NCBI RefSeq assembly: GCF_000737065.1
Contig: NZ_AQRC01000001.1
Span: 434,001-498,000 of the forward strand
DNA from: Thioclava atlantica
GTDB lineage: Bacteria > Pseudomonadota > Alphaproteobacteria > Rhodobacterales > Rhodobacteraceae
Direction of reading: 5' to 3'
Length of the DNA: 64,000 bases
Each line of letters starts with the position of its first letter. Positions within the stretch are counted from its first letter, which is position 1. Made by a program: the position numbers and the translations under genes. Positions 18,373 through 27,096 of the stretch are shown here, one piece after another. The notes beneath the pieces were generated by a model. That model did not search any database. It worked only from the letters and a program-made list of their open reading frames with translations, and was not told where the DNA came from.

Positions 18373-19314
18373 ATGGCCGGCCCCCATCCCCGCATCAGCC
18401 TCTGGGCGGTCGAGGTCTTCGTGGCGACGGCCGAGGAAGGCGCGATCACCGCGGCCGCGCGCCGGTTGGGGGTCTCCGCCCCGGCGGTGAGCCAGCAGCT
18501 CGCGACGCTCGAAGTGGCTCTTGGGGCCGAACTGGTCGATCGCTCGGCCCGGCCCTTCGCGCTCACGGCGGCGGGCCGCGCCTTCCTGCCCCATGCCGAG
18601 GGGATGCTCGACGAACTCGCGCGGGGGCGCGCCGGTGTCGGGCAGGCAGATCCGTCCGGGCTCACCAGCTTCCGGCTCGGCATGGTCGAGGATTTCGAGG
18701 CCGAGGTGACACCGCTTCTGCTCGCCGGAATGGCCGAGGAACTGACTTCGTGCCGGTTCGAGCTCGAGACCGGCCCGAGCCACCGACTCCTGAGCAAGCT
18801 CGAGGCGCGGGGCCTCGATGTCGCGGTCGCCGCCGAACCGGAAGGTGCGGCGCTGGAGGGGATCGAGATCCATCCGCTCCTGTCGGAGCCCTTCATCGCG
18901 ATCCATCCCGCGGGCGGTGGGAAACGCGATCTGCCGCTCATCCATTACTCGCAGCGCACGCTGATGGGGCGCCAGATCGCCGCGCATCTCGCGCGGGGCG
19001 GCAAGGCGCCGGGTCACCGCCTCGAACTCGACAGCTATCCCGCGATCCTGGCGCTTGTCGCGGCGGGGCAGGGCTGGACGATCCTCACCCCCTCGGCGGT
19101 GCATCACGCCTCGACCGATGGTCTGGAACTGTCCCCTCTTGCGGGGGCGCCCTTCAGCCGGCGCATCGTGCTCGCGGCGCGCGCCGGGCTGATGGGGGTG
19201 TGGCCGGGCCGGGTTGCGGAGCGCCTGCGCGATCTGCTCTCGGAGAGGGTGGTCGCTCCGGCGCTGGCGGAAGCGCCCTGGCTCGAAGGGGCGTTGCGGG
19301 TCGAGAAAGCCTGA
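18373..19314 (+). CDS. LysR-family transcriptional regulator
   Basis: A 313-residue regulator with an N-terminal winged helix-turn-helix (about residues 9-66, FVATAEEGAITAAARRLGVS then APAVSQQLATLEVALGAELV) and a substrate-binding-like effector domain (about residues 95-300). The ATG at 18373 is placed so that the HTH begins within ten residues, as usual; longer open frame upstream is only read-through into the transaminase complement. It is divergent from the omega-transaminase with a 150-bp shared region, so that gene is its most likely target. The effector is unknown. Confidence 0.9.
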   Translation: MAGPHPRISLWAVEVFVATAEEGAITAAARRLGVSAPAVSQQLATLEVALGAELVDRSARPFALTAAGRAFLPHAEGMLDELARGRAGVGQADPSGLTSFRLGMVEDFEAEVTPLLLAGMAEELTSCRFELETGPSHRLLSKLEARGLDVAVAAEPEGAALEGIEIHPLLSEPFIAIHPAGGGKRDLPLIHYSQRTLMGRQIAAHLARGGKAPGHRLELDSYPAILALVAAGQGWTILTPSAVHHASTDGLELSPLAGAPFSRRIVLAARAGLMGVWPGRVAERLRDLLSERVVAPALAEAPWLEGALRVEKA

Positions 19315-19321
19315 GCGCGCC

Positions 19322-19978
19322 TCAGCCGGGCAGCCCGAGCCCGAGCAGCGCCGCGTGAAGCTCCGAGCGCGGCAACATCAGGAGCGCCGGCCCCTCGAGC
19401 GCGATCCGCACCGGACCGGTGGCGCGGTTCGAGGTGCCCACCCGCTCGGCCGGGGTGAAGGCTATTCCGTCGAGCGGCCAGTGCAGCCCCTCGGAACGTG
19501 CGGTGACCGGGCCGAAGGGATAGAGCGAGACCCGCGTCTCCGGGGCAAGATCGAGGGCGATCTCGGGGGGGCAGCGGAAAATGACTTCCTGATCGGCGAA
19601 CATCACCACCCGCGCGTCGCTCCGCACCAGGTCGGTCATCGCGGCCAATGTGTGATCGAGCCGCAAGCCGGTGAAGCCGAGCGCGAGGACGAACGGCGCC
19701 TCGATCCGCTGCAGGCATTTGGCGAAATCGGTGCTGTCCTGTTCGGCGATGTGATGGACCCTGGATCCCAGCTGCTCGCGCGCCTGCGCCGAGAGAGAGT
19801 CGAGATCGCCGATGACGGCGTGCGGATCATGGCCGAGCGCGAGCGCGTGATCGCCCCCGCCATCGGCCGCGACAAGGCAGGGCGCAAGGGCCAAAGCTTC
19901 GTCGATATCGGCCGCTCGGACCTCCCCGGCCCCAAGCAGGGTTACACCGGACGAGCAATGGACAATGCGTTTGAACAT
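19322..19978 (-). CDS. Thiamine pyrophosphokinase
   Basis: Transfers pyrophosphate from ATP to thiamine to make ThDP. The 218 residues show the family signatures LVAADGGGDHAL, VIGDLDSLS, STDFAKCL and LGFTGLRLDHTLA. ATG 19978 fits homologues, which begin just before IVHCSSGVTLLG, but no good ribosome-binding site is visible; a TTG at 20014 would add 12 residues. It converges with the LysR gene. ThDP is the cofactor of transketolase encoded later in the window, though there is no genetic link. Confidence 0.9.
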   Translation of the reverse strand: MFKRIVHCSSGVTLLGAGEVRAADIDEALALAPCLVAADGGGDHALALGHDPHAVIGDLDSLSAQAREQLGSRVHHIAEQDSTDFAKCLQRIEAPFVLALGFTGLRLDHTLAAMTDLVRSDARVVMFADQEVIFRCPPEIALDLAPETRVSLYPFGPVTARSEGLHWPLDGIAFTPAERVGTSNRATGPVRIALEGPALLMLPRSELHAALLGLGLPG

Positions 19979-20127
19979 GTCATGATTGATGGCGATTATG
20001 GCGGGGAATGACAATCCGGCCCGATAAATTTCCTTTCATTTGCCTTTTTTCGTTCATGGGAAAGAACCAGTTGCCCCTGAAGGTGGCTGAAACGAAGTAT
20101 TAGAGTATCAGAGAAAGCGGGTGGCCC

Positions 20128-22320
20128 ATGGTTGGTGCAAGCAAGATCCTGACCGTTTCCTACGGCACGTTCTCGTGCACCCTTGAGGGCTTCGACGAGC
20201 CGTTCAAGACGATGAAGGCGATTGCGGAATACTTCCGGGATCTGGCGGCCGAAGACCGTTTCTTCGGGGCCGAACCCCCGCAGCCCGACACGGAAATGCT
20301 TCACCGCATCGCCGAGCGCGAGATCCAGCGCCGTGTCGAGGCGAAGGTCAGCGAAAACGGCATCGTGCTGCGTCAGCCCGAAAGCGTCGAAGACGAAGAG
20401 GCCGCCGAAGCGGAAGCCCCCGCGGCCCCGCAGGGAGAGGCGCTTCCGAGCGCGCCGGTGGCCGAAACCGCAGTCGCCGAGCCCGAAGTGGCGGTCGAAC
20501 CCGAAGTGACGGTTGATACCGTTACGGTCACCGCGCGCTCCGAAGCGCCCGCAACCGCCCCCGAGGCAGAGGCGGTTCCGGAATCGGTGGCCGCCAAGCT
20601 GCAGCGCATCCGCGAAGCCGTGGCGCGGGCCCGTGCCGCGCAATCCGAAACCGTCGTGGAAGAGGACGAGCCGAGCTCGGTCGCCGAGGGCATGGCCGCA
20701 CGCTTCGCCCCCGAACCCTCCGCCGAATCCGAGGATTTCGGCTACGAGCTTGACATCTCGGGGCCGCTGAGCAGCGACGAGATCATCGAGGAGCTCGCGG
20801 AAGAAGTCGAAGAGACCGAAGTCGCCGAGGAGGCGGAGACGGTCGAAGCGACTGTCGACGTGACCGCCACCGAAGACGCGACCGAGGCGCAGGACAAAGC
20901 CGCCGAGGCGGAAGAGCGCCTGCAGGAGGTCGTGGCCGAGGCCGAAGAGGCGCCCGAAGAGCGCACCGCGGAAGAAGCCGTCTCGGAAGAGCCCGTCGAA
21001 GAGATCGAGGAGATCGAGGAGATTTCGCTCGAGATCGAGCTGGCCGAGGACGCGAGTGCCGAGGAGGCCGCCGAAGAGACGGACGAAGCTGTGGCCGAGG
21101 AAACCGCGGAGGCAGAGGAAGAACCCGTCACCCCGATCCGTGCGCGCGTGATCAAGGTGCGCCGTCCGGAGCAGAAAATGGCTCAGGCTCCCGCGGAAAC
21201 CCCTGTCGAACCGGCGGAAGAGGACGATCTCGCCGCGCGCCTCGCCAGCGAGTTGGCGGCCGAGACCGCCGCCGAGGAAGCCGAAGAACAGGAGCCCGTC
21301 ACGGGCAGCCTGAGCGCCGAGGCGGAAGCCGAATTGATGCGCGAGCTTGCGGCGCTCGAGATGGAAGAGCCGGCTTCGGCCGCGATTGCGGAAGAACCTG
21401 AAGAGGCGGCGGAAGAGTTCGAGGCGCCTGTCGCCCGGCAGGCCGACGAGGACGAGCGCGCGGAGGAAGCCCTTGGGGAGGAACACCCGAAGGCCGATGT
21501 GCTGATCCTCGGCGAGACCGCGAAGGCGGATGAAGAGGAAGCTGGCGGATCGGTCGTGGAAGAGCAGGAACTCGATCGCGAGGCCGAGATGTCGCGCCTT
21601 CTCGAGGAGGCCGACAAGCAAGCGAAGGGTGAGGATACTCGCCGCCGCTTCTCCGCGATCGCGCATCTCAAGGCCGCAGTGGCCGCGACCGTCGCGGACC
21701 GCATCGCCAAGGGGCAGGACACCGCGAAAGGCGGCGCGCCCGAATCGGATGCGAGCGAGCCCTATCGCGAGGATCTAACCCAGGCGGTGCGCCCGCGTCG
21801 TCCGGTTTCGGCCGGTGAGCCCTCGGCGCGCCGCCCCGAACCGATGCGCCCGTCGCCGCTGGTGCTCGTCTCCGAGCAGCGGATCCATTCCGCGCCCGAC
21901 GAGGACGAGCCGGAGACCGAGGCGGCTGAAACCCAGATGGTGCGTCCGCGCCGCATCTCGACCGCGCAATTCGCGACCAGCGTGGGTGGCGATGACGGGC
22001 TTTCGCCGCTCGATCCGCAGCAGGCCAAGAGCTTCGCGGAATTCGCCGAAAGCCTCGGCCCGCAGGGGCTCTCCGATATTCTCGAGGCCGCCGCCGCCTA
22101 TACCTCGGTCATCGAGGGGCGTCCGCATTTCTCGCCGCCGCAGATCATGCGCAAGCTCTCCTCCTTCGAGGAAACCGCGGAAGTGCCGCGCGAAGAGCGG
22201 ATGCGCGTCTTCGGCCGGCTGCTGCGTCAGGGCAAGATCACCAAGGTCAAGCGCGGCCAGTACGCGATCACCGAAGCCTCGCGCTATTGGGACGAGGCGA
22301 AGATGGCATCGGGTCAGTAA
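20128..22320 (+). CDS. Uncharacterised acidic protein with conserved ends and a long disordered middle
   Basis: A 730-residue cytosolic protein. The first 90 residues are ordered-looking (ILTVSYGTFSCTLEGFDEPF, then TMKAIAEYFRDLAAEDRFFG and a helix MLHRIAEREIQRRVEAKV). Residues about 90-580 are very rich in Glu/Ala with many acidic runs (for example EEIEEIEEISLEIE) and should be unfolded or helical. The last 100 residues look folded again (QAKSFAEFAESLGPQGLSDI, then RVFGRLLRQGKITKVKRGQY), reminiscent of a small winged-helix or regulatory domain. No signal peptide or membrane segment. I recall similar proteins only as hypotheticals in Rhodobacterales; function unknown. A strong terminator follows. 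Confidence 0.8.
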   Translation: MVGASKILTVSYGTFSCTLEGFDEPFKTMKAIAEYFRDLAAEDRFFGAEPPQPDTEMLHRIAEREIQRRVEAKVSENGIVLRQPESVEDEEAAEAEAPAAPQGEALPSAPVAETAVAEPEVAVEPEVTVDTVTVTARSEAPATAPEAEAVPESVAAKLQRIREAVARARAAQSETVVEEDEPSSVAEGMAARFAPEPSAESEDFGYELDISGPLSSDEIIEELAEEVEETEVAEEAETVEATVDVTATEDATEAQDKAAEAEERLQEVVAEAEEAPEERTAEEAVSEEPVEEIEEIEEISLEIELAEDASAEEAAEETDEAVAEETAEAEEEPVTPIRARVIKVRRPEQKMAQAPAETPVEPAEEDDLAARLASELAAETAAEEAEEQEPVTGSLSAEAEAELMRELAALEMEEPASAAIAEEPEEAAEEFEAPVARQADEDERAEEALGEEHPKADVLILGETAKADEEEAGGSVVEEQELDREAEMSRLLEEADKQAKGEDTRRRFSAIAHLKAAVAATVADRIAKGQDTAKGGAPESDASEPYREDLTQAVRPRRPVSAGEPSARRPEPMRPSPLVLVSEQRIHSAPDEDEPETEAAETQMVRPRRISTAQFATSVGGDDGLSPLDPQQAKSFAEFAESLGPQGLSDILEAAAAYTSVIEGRPHFSPPQIMRKLSSFEETAEVPREERMRVFGRLLRQGKITKVKRGQYAITEASRYWDEAKMASGQ

Positions 22321-22340
22321 GACCGAGGACCCAAAGAGAA

Positions 22341-22368
22341 CGGGCGGCCCCGAGGGGCCGCCCGTTTT
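22341..22368 (+). terminator. Rho-independent terminator after the acidic-protein gene
   Basis: CGGGCGGCCCC (22341-22351) pairs with GGGGCCGCCCG (22354-22364), followed by TTTT. The upstream AAAGAGAA run makes it usable also for the converging DUF2842 transcript. Confidence 0.88.
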
Positions 22369-22384
22369 CGTTCCGTCTGCGAGA

Positions 22385-22624
22385 TCAGTCCTGCCGGTCT
22401 TCGTCCGGCGCCGCCTTGCCGACCCCGGTGAAGATCGGCTTCAGCGGCACGATCCACAGCAGCCCCAATCCGACATAGACGCCGAGCTCGGCCCAGATCG
22501 GCAGCCGCCCCCACCGCGCGCCCGCCCAGTTCACCACGCTCACCGCGACGACGATATAGGCAGGCAGCCCCACCACGAGGGCCAGAAGCGAGAGGCGGCG
22601 GCGGGCCTTGTAGCTCAGCGCCAT
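22385..22624 (-). CDS. DUF2842 small membrane protein
   Basis: A 79-residue inner-membrane protein with two hydrophobic segments (LSLLALVVGLPAYIVVAVSV and AELGVYVGLGLLWIVPL) and a conserved tail PLKPIFTGVGKAAPDE, which matches the alphaproteobacterial DUF2842 family. It follows purA by 4 nt on the same strand and is probably co-transcribed. No function is known. Confidence 0.82.
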   Translation of the reverse strand: MALSYKARRRLSLLALVVGLPAYIVVAVSVVNWAGARWGRLPIWAELGVYVGLGLLWIVPLKPIFTGVGKAAPDEDRQD

Positions 22625-22628
22625 CGGA

Positions 22629-23924
22629 TCAATCCGCGAAGGGATCGGTCACGAGGATCGTGTCGTCGCGCTCGGGACTCGTGGAGAGCATCGCCACGGG
22701 GCAATCGATCAGCTCCTCGATTCGGCGGACATATTTGATCGCGGCGGCGGGAAGGTCGGCCCAGCTGCGCGCCCCTTCGGTCGATTCCGACCAGCCCTCG
22801 ATCTCCTCGTAGACCGGCACGCAGCGCTTCTGCTCCTCGGCCGCGGTCGGCAGAAAGTCGAGGCGCTCTCCGTCGAGCTCGTAGCCCACGCAGATCTTGA
22901 TCGTCTCGAACCCGTCAAGCACGTCGAGCTTGGTCAGCGCGATGCCGTTGACGCCCGAGATCGCGCAGGTCTGGCGCACCAATGCGGCGTCGAACCAGCC
23001 GCAGCGGCGCTTGCGCCCGGTGACGGTGCCGAATTCATGCCCGCGCGTGCCCAGCCGGTTGCCGTCCTCGTCATTGAGCTCGGTCGGGAAGGGGCCCTCG
23101 CCGACGCGGGTGGTGTAGGCCTTCACGATGCCGAGCACGAAATCGATCGCACCCGGCCCCATGCCGGTGCCCGCCGCCGCCTGGCCCGCGACCACGTTCG
23201 AGGAGGTCACGAAGGGATAGGTGCCGAAGTCGATATCGAGGAGCGAGCCCTGCGCGCCTTCGAACAGGATGCGTTTACCCTGCTTGCGCTTCTCGCTCAG
23301 CACCTTCCAGACGGGGGCTGCGTATTTCAGGATCTCGGGGGCGATCTCGCGGAGCTGCGCGATCAGCGCGTCGCGGTCGATCGGCTCGATGCCGAGGCCG
23401 CGGCGCAGCGGGTCGTGATGCTGGAGCGCGCGATCGACGCGGGCGATCAGGGTCTCCTCGTCGGCGAGATCGGCGACGCGTACCGAACGGCGGCCCACCT
23501 TGTCCTCATAGGCCGGTCCGATGCCGCGGCCCGTGGTGCCGATCTTGGTGCCCTTCGAGGCCGCTTCTTCGCGCGCGCGGTCGAGTTCGCCATGGATCGG
23601 CAGGATCAAGGGCGTGTTCTCGGCGATCATCAGCGTCTCGGGGGTGATCTCGACGCCCTGGTCGCGGATCTTCTCGATCTCGGCGATCAGGTGGAACGGG
23701 TCGAGCACGACGCCATTGCCGATCACCGAGAGCTTGCCGCCGCGCACCACGCCCGAAGGCAGCGCGTTGAGCTTGTAGACCTTGCCGTCGATCACCAGCG
23801 TATGGCCCGCATTGTGGCCGCCCTGGAAGCGCGCGATCACGTCGGCGCGTTCGCTGAGCCAGTCCACGATCTTGCCTTTCCCCTCGTCACCCCACTGGGC
23901 GCCGACGACGACGACATTGGCCAT
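22629..23924 (-). CDS. purA: Adenylosuccinate synthetase
   Basis: GTP-dependent first step from IMP to AMP. The 431 residues start with the diagnostic [20 protein letters not shown], containing the catalytic Asp and GTP loop, and continue with [12 protein letters not shown] (catalytic His), [34 protein letters not shown] and the GTP-base motif TKLDVLDG. The ATG at 23924 has AAGGAG 8 nt upstream; open frame further upstream is spurious. DUF2842 follows immediately. Confidence 0.97.
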   Translation of the reverse strand: MANVVVVGAQWGDEGKGKIVDWLSERADVIARFQGGHNAGHTLVIDGKVYKLNALPSGVVRGGKLSVIGNGVVLDPFHLIAEIEKIRDQGVEITPETLMIAENTPLILPIHGELDRAREEAASKGTKIGTTGRGIGPAYEDKVGRRSVRVADLADEETLIARVDRALQHHDPLRRGLGIEPIDRDALIAQLREIAPEILKYAAPVWKVLSEKRKQGKRILFEGAQGSLLDIDFGTYPFVTSSNVVAGQAAAGTGMGPGAIDFVLGIVKAYTTRVGEGPFPTELNDEDGNRLGTRGHEFGTVTGRKRRCGWFDAALVRQTCAISGVNGIALTKLDVLDGFETIKICVGYELDGERLDFLPTAAEEQKRCVPVYEEIEGWSESTEGARSWADLPAAAIKYVRRIEELIDCPVAMLSTSPERDDTILVTDPFAD

Positions 23925-24051
23925 TGCATTCTCCTTGGCAGGTATGAAACCGCGCGAGATATAGCGGCTGCGCGCGCGCGACGAAACCCCGCAAATGCAT
24001 GTGGGGAAGGGCGTGCGGAAGTCGCGCACGGGCGCATGGCTGGAGAGCCGG

Positions 24052-24090
24052 GATGCCTCCGGCGGGGATATTTGGGGCATTTGGAAGGAG
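24052..24090. repeat. Dispersed intergenic repeat, copy 1
   Basis: The 20-mer at 24052-24071 matches 39684-39703 with one difference (T for G at the seventh base). The motif reads GATGCC, K, CCGGCGGGGATAT and here continues into TTGGGGCATTTGGAAG. Confidence 0.6.
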
Positions 24091-24161
24091 AGGGGAGCCC
24101 GCCGATCCGGCGCGCCGTGTCGATTTGACCCCGCGAAAGGGGAAAATCCGGCAGAGCGGCC

Positions 24162-24190
24162 TTGCGCCTCAAGACTCATCCGCCTAGATA
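24162..24190 (+). promoter_or_regulatory. Candidate sigma-70 promoter of secG
   Basis: TTGCGC (24162-24167), 17-nt spacer, TAGATA (24185-24190); the start codon lies 36 nt beyond. Both hexamers match four of six consensus bases. Confidence 0.5.
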
Positions 24191-24225
24191 GGCGCGTCGA
24201 ATGAAAGAAGGCTCGGACCCGTTCC

Positions 24226-24693
24226 ATGGAAAACGTCGTTCTCTCGATCCATCTGATCCTCGCGCTGCTTCTGATCGGCGTGGTGCTGCTGCAACGCTCC
24301 GAAGGGGGCGGGCTCGGCATGGGGTCGTCCAATGCGTCGAGCGGCGTGGGCGGGCTGATGACGGGGCGCCAGGCGGCCAATGCGCTGACCCGGCTCACCT
24401 GGATCCTCGCGGTGGGCTTTCTCGCGACCTCGGTGACGCTGACCGTTCTCGCCGCCCAGAAGGCGCGCGACGAGTCGGTGGTCGATCGCACGACGACCCA
24501 GCAGAGCGCCCCGGCGCAGACGGCCCCGGCCGCGCCCGCCGATCAGGGCAGCCAGCCGCCGTCGCTCGACGTGGTGATGCCGCCGGCCCCGAGCGGGTCG
24601 GACGCGCAGGGCTCGGGCAATGCGGCCGGTGAGAGCACGACCGAGGGTCAGGCTGCGCCCGCCGGCCCGGTGACGCCCCCGGCTGCCAACTAA
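24226..24693 (+). CDS. secG: Protein translocase subunit SecG
   Basis: Small SecYEG accessory subunit. The 155 residues comprise two membrane helices ([20 protein letters not shown] and [20 protein letters not shown]) separated by the conserved [14 protein letters not shown] loop. The C-terminal 75 residues are an Ala/Pro/Gln/Ser-rich extension of low complexity, common in alphaproteobacteria and absent in E. coli SecG (110 residues). It precedes pyrG by 168 nt, an order I recall in this order of bacteria, but the gap contains separate signals. Confidence 0.93.
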   Translation: MENVVLSIHLILALLLIGVVLLQRSEGGGLGMGSSNASSGVGGLMTGRQAANALTRLTWILAVGFLATSVTLTVLAAQKARDESVVDRTTTQQSAPAQTAPAAPADQGSQPPSLDVVMPPAPSGSDAQGSGNAAGESTTEGQAAPAGPVTPPAAN

Positions 24694-24795
24694 TCTCGAC
24701 AAAATGGCCACCATCCCTTGGGGGGGTGGCCGGATCCTCACTCAATAACTTGCGGTCTGGTTGCGGGCAGGCTGCGAATCGTGTAAGCATTAAAT

Positions 24796-24853
24796 CCCGT
24801 GATCCTGCACCCGTTGCGGTCAGGAATTGATTTTGAATTTCGCAGATCACGGG
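24796..24853 (+). promoter_or_regulatory. pyrG leader hairpin covering the ribosome-binding site
   Basis: CCCGTGATC (24796-24804) and GATCACGGG (24845-24853) are a perfect 9-bp inverted repeat enclosing 40 nt. The 3' arm contains the GGG of the only plausible Shine-Dalgarno (GGGAG, 24851-24855), 6 nt from the pyrG ATG, so folding would hide it. The loop itself contains further short complementary runs (CCG/CGG, AATT/AATT). Confidence 0.55.
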
Positions 24854-24861
24854 AGTCTTCA

Positions 24862-26505
24862 ATGGCACGATATGTCTTCATCACCGGCGGTGTGGTCTCC
24901 TCGCTCGGCAAGGGGCTGGCATCGGCGGCGCTGGGGGCTTTGTTGCAGGCGCGCGGCTTCTCGGTGCGGCTCAGGAAGCTCGACCCCTATCTGAACGTCG
25001 ACCCGGGCACGATGTCGCCGTTCGAACATGGCGAGGTCTTCGTGACCGATGACGGGGCCGAGACCGATCTCGACCTGGGCCATTACGAACGCTTCACCGG
25101 CGTGTCGGCGCGCAAGACCGACTCGATCTCCTCGGGGCGGATCTACACCAATGTGCTCGAGAAGGAGCGGCGCGGGGAATATCTGGGCAAGACGATCCAG
25201 GTGATCCCGCATGTCACCAACGAGATCAAGGACTGGATCTCGATCGGCGATGACGAGGTCGATTTCATGCTGTGTGAGATCGGCGGCACGGTCGGCGATA
25301 TCGAGGGGCTCCCCTTCTTCGAGGCGATCCGGCAATTCGCGCAGGACCGGCCGCGCGGCGAGTGCATTTTCATGCATCTGACGCTGCTGCCCTATCTGGC
25401 GGCGAGCGGGGAGCTGAAGACCAAGCCCACGCAGCACTCGGTCAAGGAATTGCGCTCGATCGGGTTGCAGCCCGACGTTCTGGTCTGCCGCTCGGAGCAG
25501 CCGATCCCGGAGAAGGAACGCGGCAAGATCGCGCTCTTCTGCAACGTGCGCCCCGAGTCGGTGATCCCGGCCTATGATCTGAAATCGATCTACGAGGCGC
25601 CGCTGGCCTATCACCGGGCGGGGCTCGATCAGGCGGTGCTCGACGCGTTCGGCATCTCGCCCGCGCCCAAGCCCGAACTGAGCCGTTGGGAAGACGTGAT
25701 GGACCGTCTGAACAATGCCGAGGGCGAGGTGCGTGTCGCGATCGTGGGCAAATATGTCCAGCTCGAGGATGCCTACAAGTCGATCGCCGAGGCGCTGACC
25801 CATGGCGGGATGGCGAACCGGGTCCGGGTGAAGGCCGAATGGATCGATGCGGAGATCTTCGAAAAGGAAGATCCGGCGCCGCATCTGGAGAATTATCACG
25901 CGATCCTTGTGCCGGGCGGCTTCGGCGAACGCGGCACCGAGGGCAAGATCCGCGCCGCGCAATTCGCCCGCGAGAAGGGCGTGCCCTATCTCGGGATCTG
26001 CCTCGGGATGCAGATGGCGGTGATCGAGGCGGCGCGCAACCTTGCCGGCGTGGAGGATGCAGGCTCCGAGGAGTTCGACCACGAGGCGGGCCGGAAGCGC
26101 TTCACCCCGGTCGTCTATCACCTCAAGGAATGGGTGCAGGGCAACCACCGTGTCGAGCGCAAGCTCGATGACGACAAGGGCGGGACGATGCGGCTGGGCG
26201 CCTATTCGGCCTCGCTCAAGGAGGGCTCGAAAGTGGCCAGCGTCTACGGCTCGTGCGATATCGAGGAGCGCCACCGGCACCGCTACGAGGTCGACAACAA
26301 GTATCGCGAGCCGCTGGAGAAATGCGGCCTGACCTTCTCGGGCATGTCGCCCGATGGCCGCTTGCCCGAGATCGTCGAGCATGAAGGCCATCCGTGGTTC
26401 ATCGGGGTCCAGTTCCATCCCGAACTGAAGTCGAAACCCTTCGCGCCGCATCCGCTCTTTGCGGGCTTCATCAAGGCCGCGCTGGATCAGAGCCGGCTCG
26501 TGTAA
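24862..26505 (+). CDS. pyrG: CTP synthase
   Basis: Makes CTP from UTP, ATP and glutamine. The 547 residues comprise the amidoligase domain ([20 protein letters not shown] with the ATP loop; [31 protein letters not shown]) and a C-terminal class I glutaminase domain with the nucleophile Cys in [12 protein letters not shown] and the catalytic His/Glu in [15 protein letters not shown] 24862 is certain from family alignment; in-frame upstream codons from 24799 belong to a structured leader. A terminator follows, overlapping the converging gene. Confidence 0.97.
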   Translation: MARYVFITGGVVSSLGKGLASAALGALLQARGFSVRLRKLDPYLNVDPGTMSPFEHGEVFVTDDGAETDLDLGHYERFTGVSARKTDSISSGRIYTNVLEKERRGEYLGKTIQVIPHVTNEIKDWISIGDDEVDFMLCEIGGTVGDIEGLPFFEAIRQFAQDRPRGECIFMHLTLLPYLAASGELKTKPTQHSVKELRSIGLQPDVLVCRSEQPIPEKERGKIALFCNVRPESVIPAYDLKSIYEAPLAYHRAGLDQAVLDAFGISPAPKPELSRWEDVMDRLNNAEGEVRVAIVGKYVQLEDAYKSIAEALTHGGMANRVRVKAEWIDAEIFEKEDPAPHLENYHAILVPGGFGERGTEGKIRAAQFAREKGVPYLGICLGMQMAVIEAARNLAGVEDAGSEEFDHEAGRKRFTPVVYHLKEWVQGNHRVERKLDDDKGGTMRLGAYSASLKEGSKVASVYGSCDIEERHRHRYEVDNKYREPLEKCGLTFSGMSPDGRLPEIVEHEGHPWFIGVQFHPELKSKPFAPHPLFAGFIKAALDQSRLV

Positions 26506-26532
26506 GCCAGGTGGCCCAAAGAGATCGAAGGA

Positions 26533-26563
26533 AGCCGCGCCTCAGCTTTGCGCGGCTTTTTTC
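26533..26563 (+). terminator. Rho-independent terminator of pyrG
   Basis: AGCCGCG (26533-26539) pairs with CGCGGCT (26551-26557), followed by a T-run reaching 26562. It lies inside the last codons of the converging GbsR-like gene, whose Lys-rich tail is encoded by the complement of the T-rich stretch. Confidence 0.8.
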
Positions 26564-27072
26564 TTTTTCTTCTTGCCGCCGCCGCTGCCGGATTTCGCCG
26601 CTTTCGCGCTGCCGCGCGCCGGGTCGATCTGGCGGGCAAGCTCGGTCGGGTCGAGCCGGGTCAGCGTCTGCAAAAAGCCCGAGACCGCGTCGAGAACCTC
26701 GCACAGCGCCGCGGCGCGCGGATCCGCGCTGCGGGCCTCGAGCGCGGAAAGCTGATCGCGCGCGGGGCCGATCACCCGACGCTCGCGTTCGGCGATCATC
26801 AGCCGCGCGAGTTCCCAAGCATCGGTGGGGGCCACGAAGAAATCCTTGCGCGAGCCCGGCGAACGCGCGGCCTGAACGAGCCCGGCCTCGCGCAGTTCCT
26901 TGAGCGCGGTCGAGACATTGGAGCGCGACAGCGACAGCTGCTCGACCAGATCATCGGCGGACGGGGCCTGGGCGGCGCGCCAGATCGCGCCGAGGCAGCG
27001 CCCGGCGGGACGGGAAAATCCGAAACGGGGGGCGAGTTCGGCGAAAGCTTCGGGCAGGTCGGTGTCGATCAT
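26542..27072 (-). CDS. GbsR/MarR-like transcriptional regulator with a poly-lysine tail
   Basis: A 176-residue DNA-binding protein. Residues about 17-95 form a winged helix-turn-helix (CLGAIWRAAQAPSADDLVEQ, then LSLSRSNVSTALKELREAGL) of the GbsR class, followed by a helical dimerisation region. The C-terminal 30 residues are Ser/Gly/Lys-rich with six Lys in a row. It lies 24 nt behind the DgoK-like gene, which itself lies 31 nt behind znuA, so all three may be one transcript. GbsR relatives control osmolyte uptake, but nothing here points to that; the target is unknown. Confidence 0.8.
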   Translation of the reverse strand: MIDTDLPEAFAELAPRFGFSRPAGRCLGAIWRAAQAPSADDLVEQLSLSRSNVSTALKELREAGLVQAARSPGSRKDFFVAPTDAWELARLMIAERERRVIGPARDQLSALEARSADPRAAALCEVLDAVSGFLQTLTRLDPTELARQIDPARGSAKAAKSGSGGGKKKKKKAAQS

Positions 27073-27096
27073 CTATCCTTCTTTCGCCATTGCGCG

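Larger units (their letters stand above)
23925..24225. other. Divergent intergenic region purA / secG (301 bp)
   Basis: No gene is seen. It contains one copy of a dispersed motif (24052-24071 and flanks) also found at 39684 and, in part, at 51561, and a plausible secG promoter TTGCGC-N17-TAGATA at 24162-24190. The purA promoter is not obvious. Confidence 0.5.

Noticed and set aside
20995-21065. Short tandem repeat GAGATCGAG in the acidic-protein gene
   Set aside because: It encodes the EIE repeats of the low-complexity segment and is not an independent genetic element.
19996-21666. 556-codon minus-strand frame rich in Gly, Phe, Leu and Arg opposite the acidic-protein gene
   Set aside because: It mirrors the GAA/GAG-rich coding strand; no ribosome-binding site, and the plus frame has conserved-looking ends and a terminator.
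24694-24760. GC hairpin GGCCACC...GGTGGCC behind secG as a terminator
   Set aside because: The stem is imperfect and no T-run follows; evidence is too weak for a feature.
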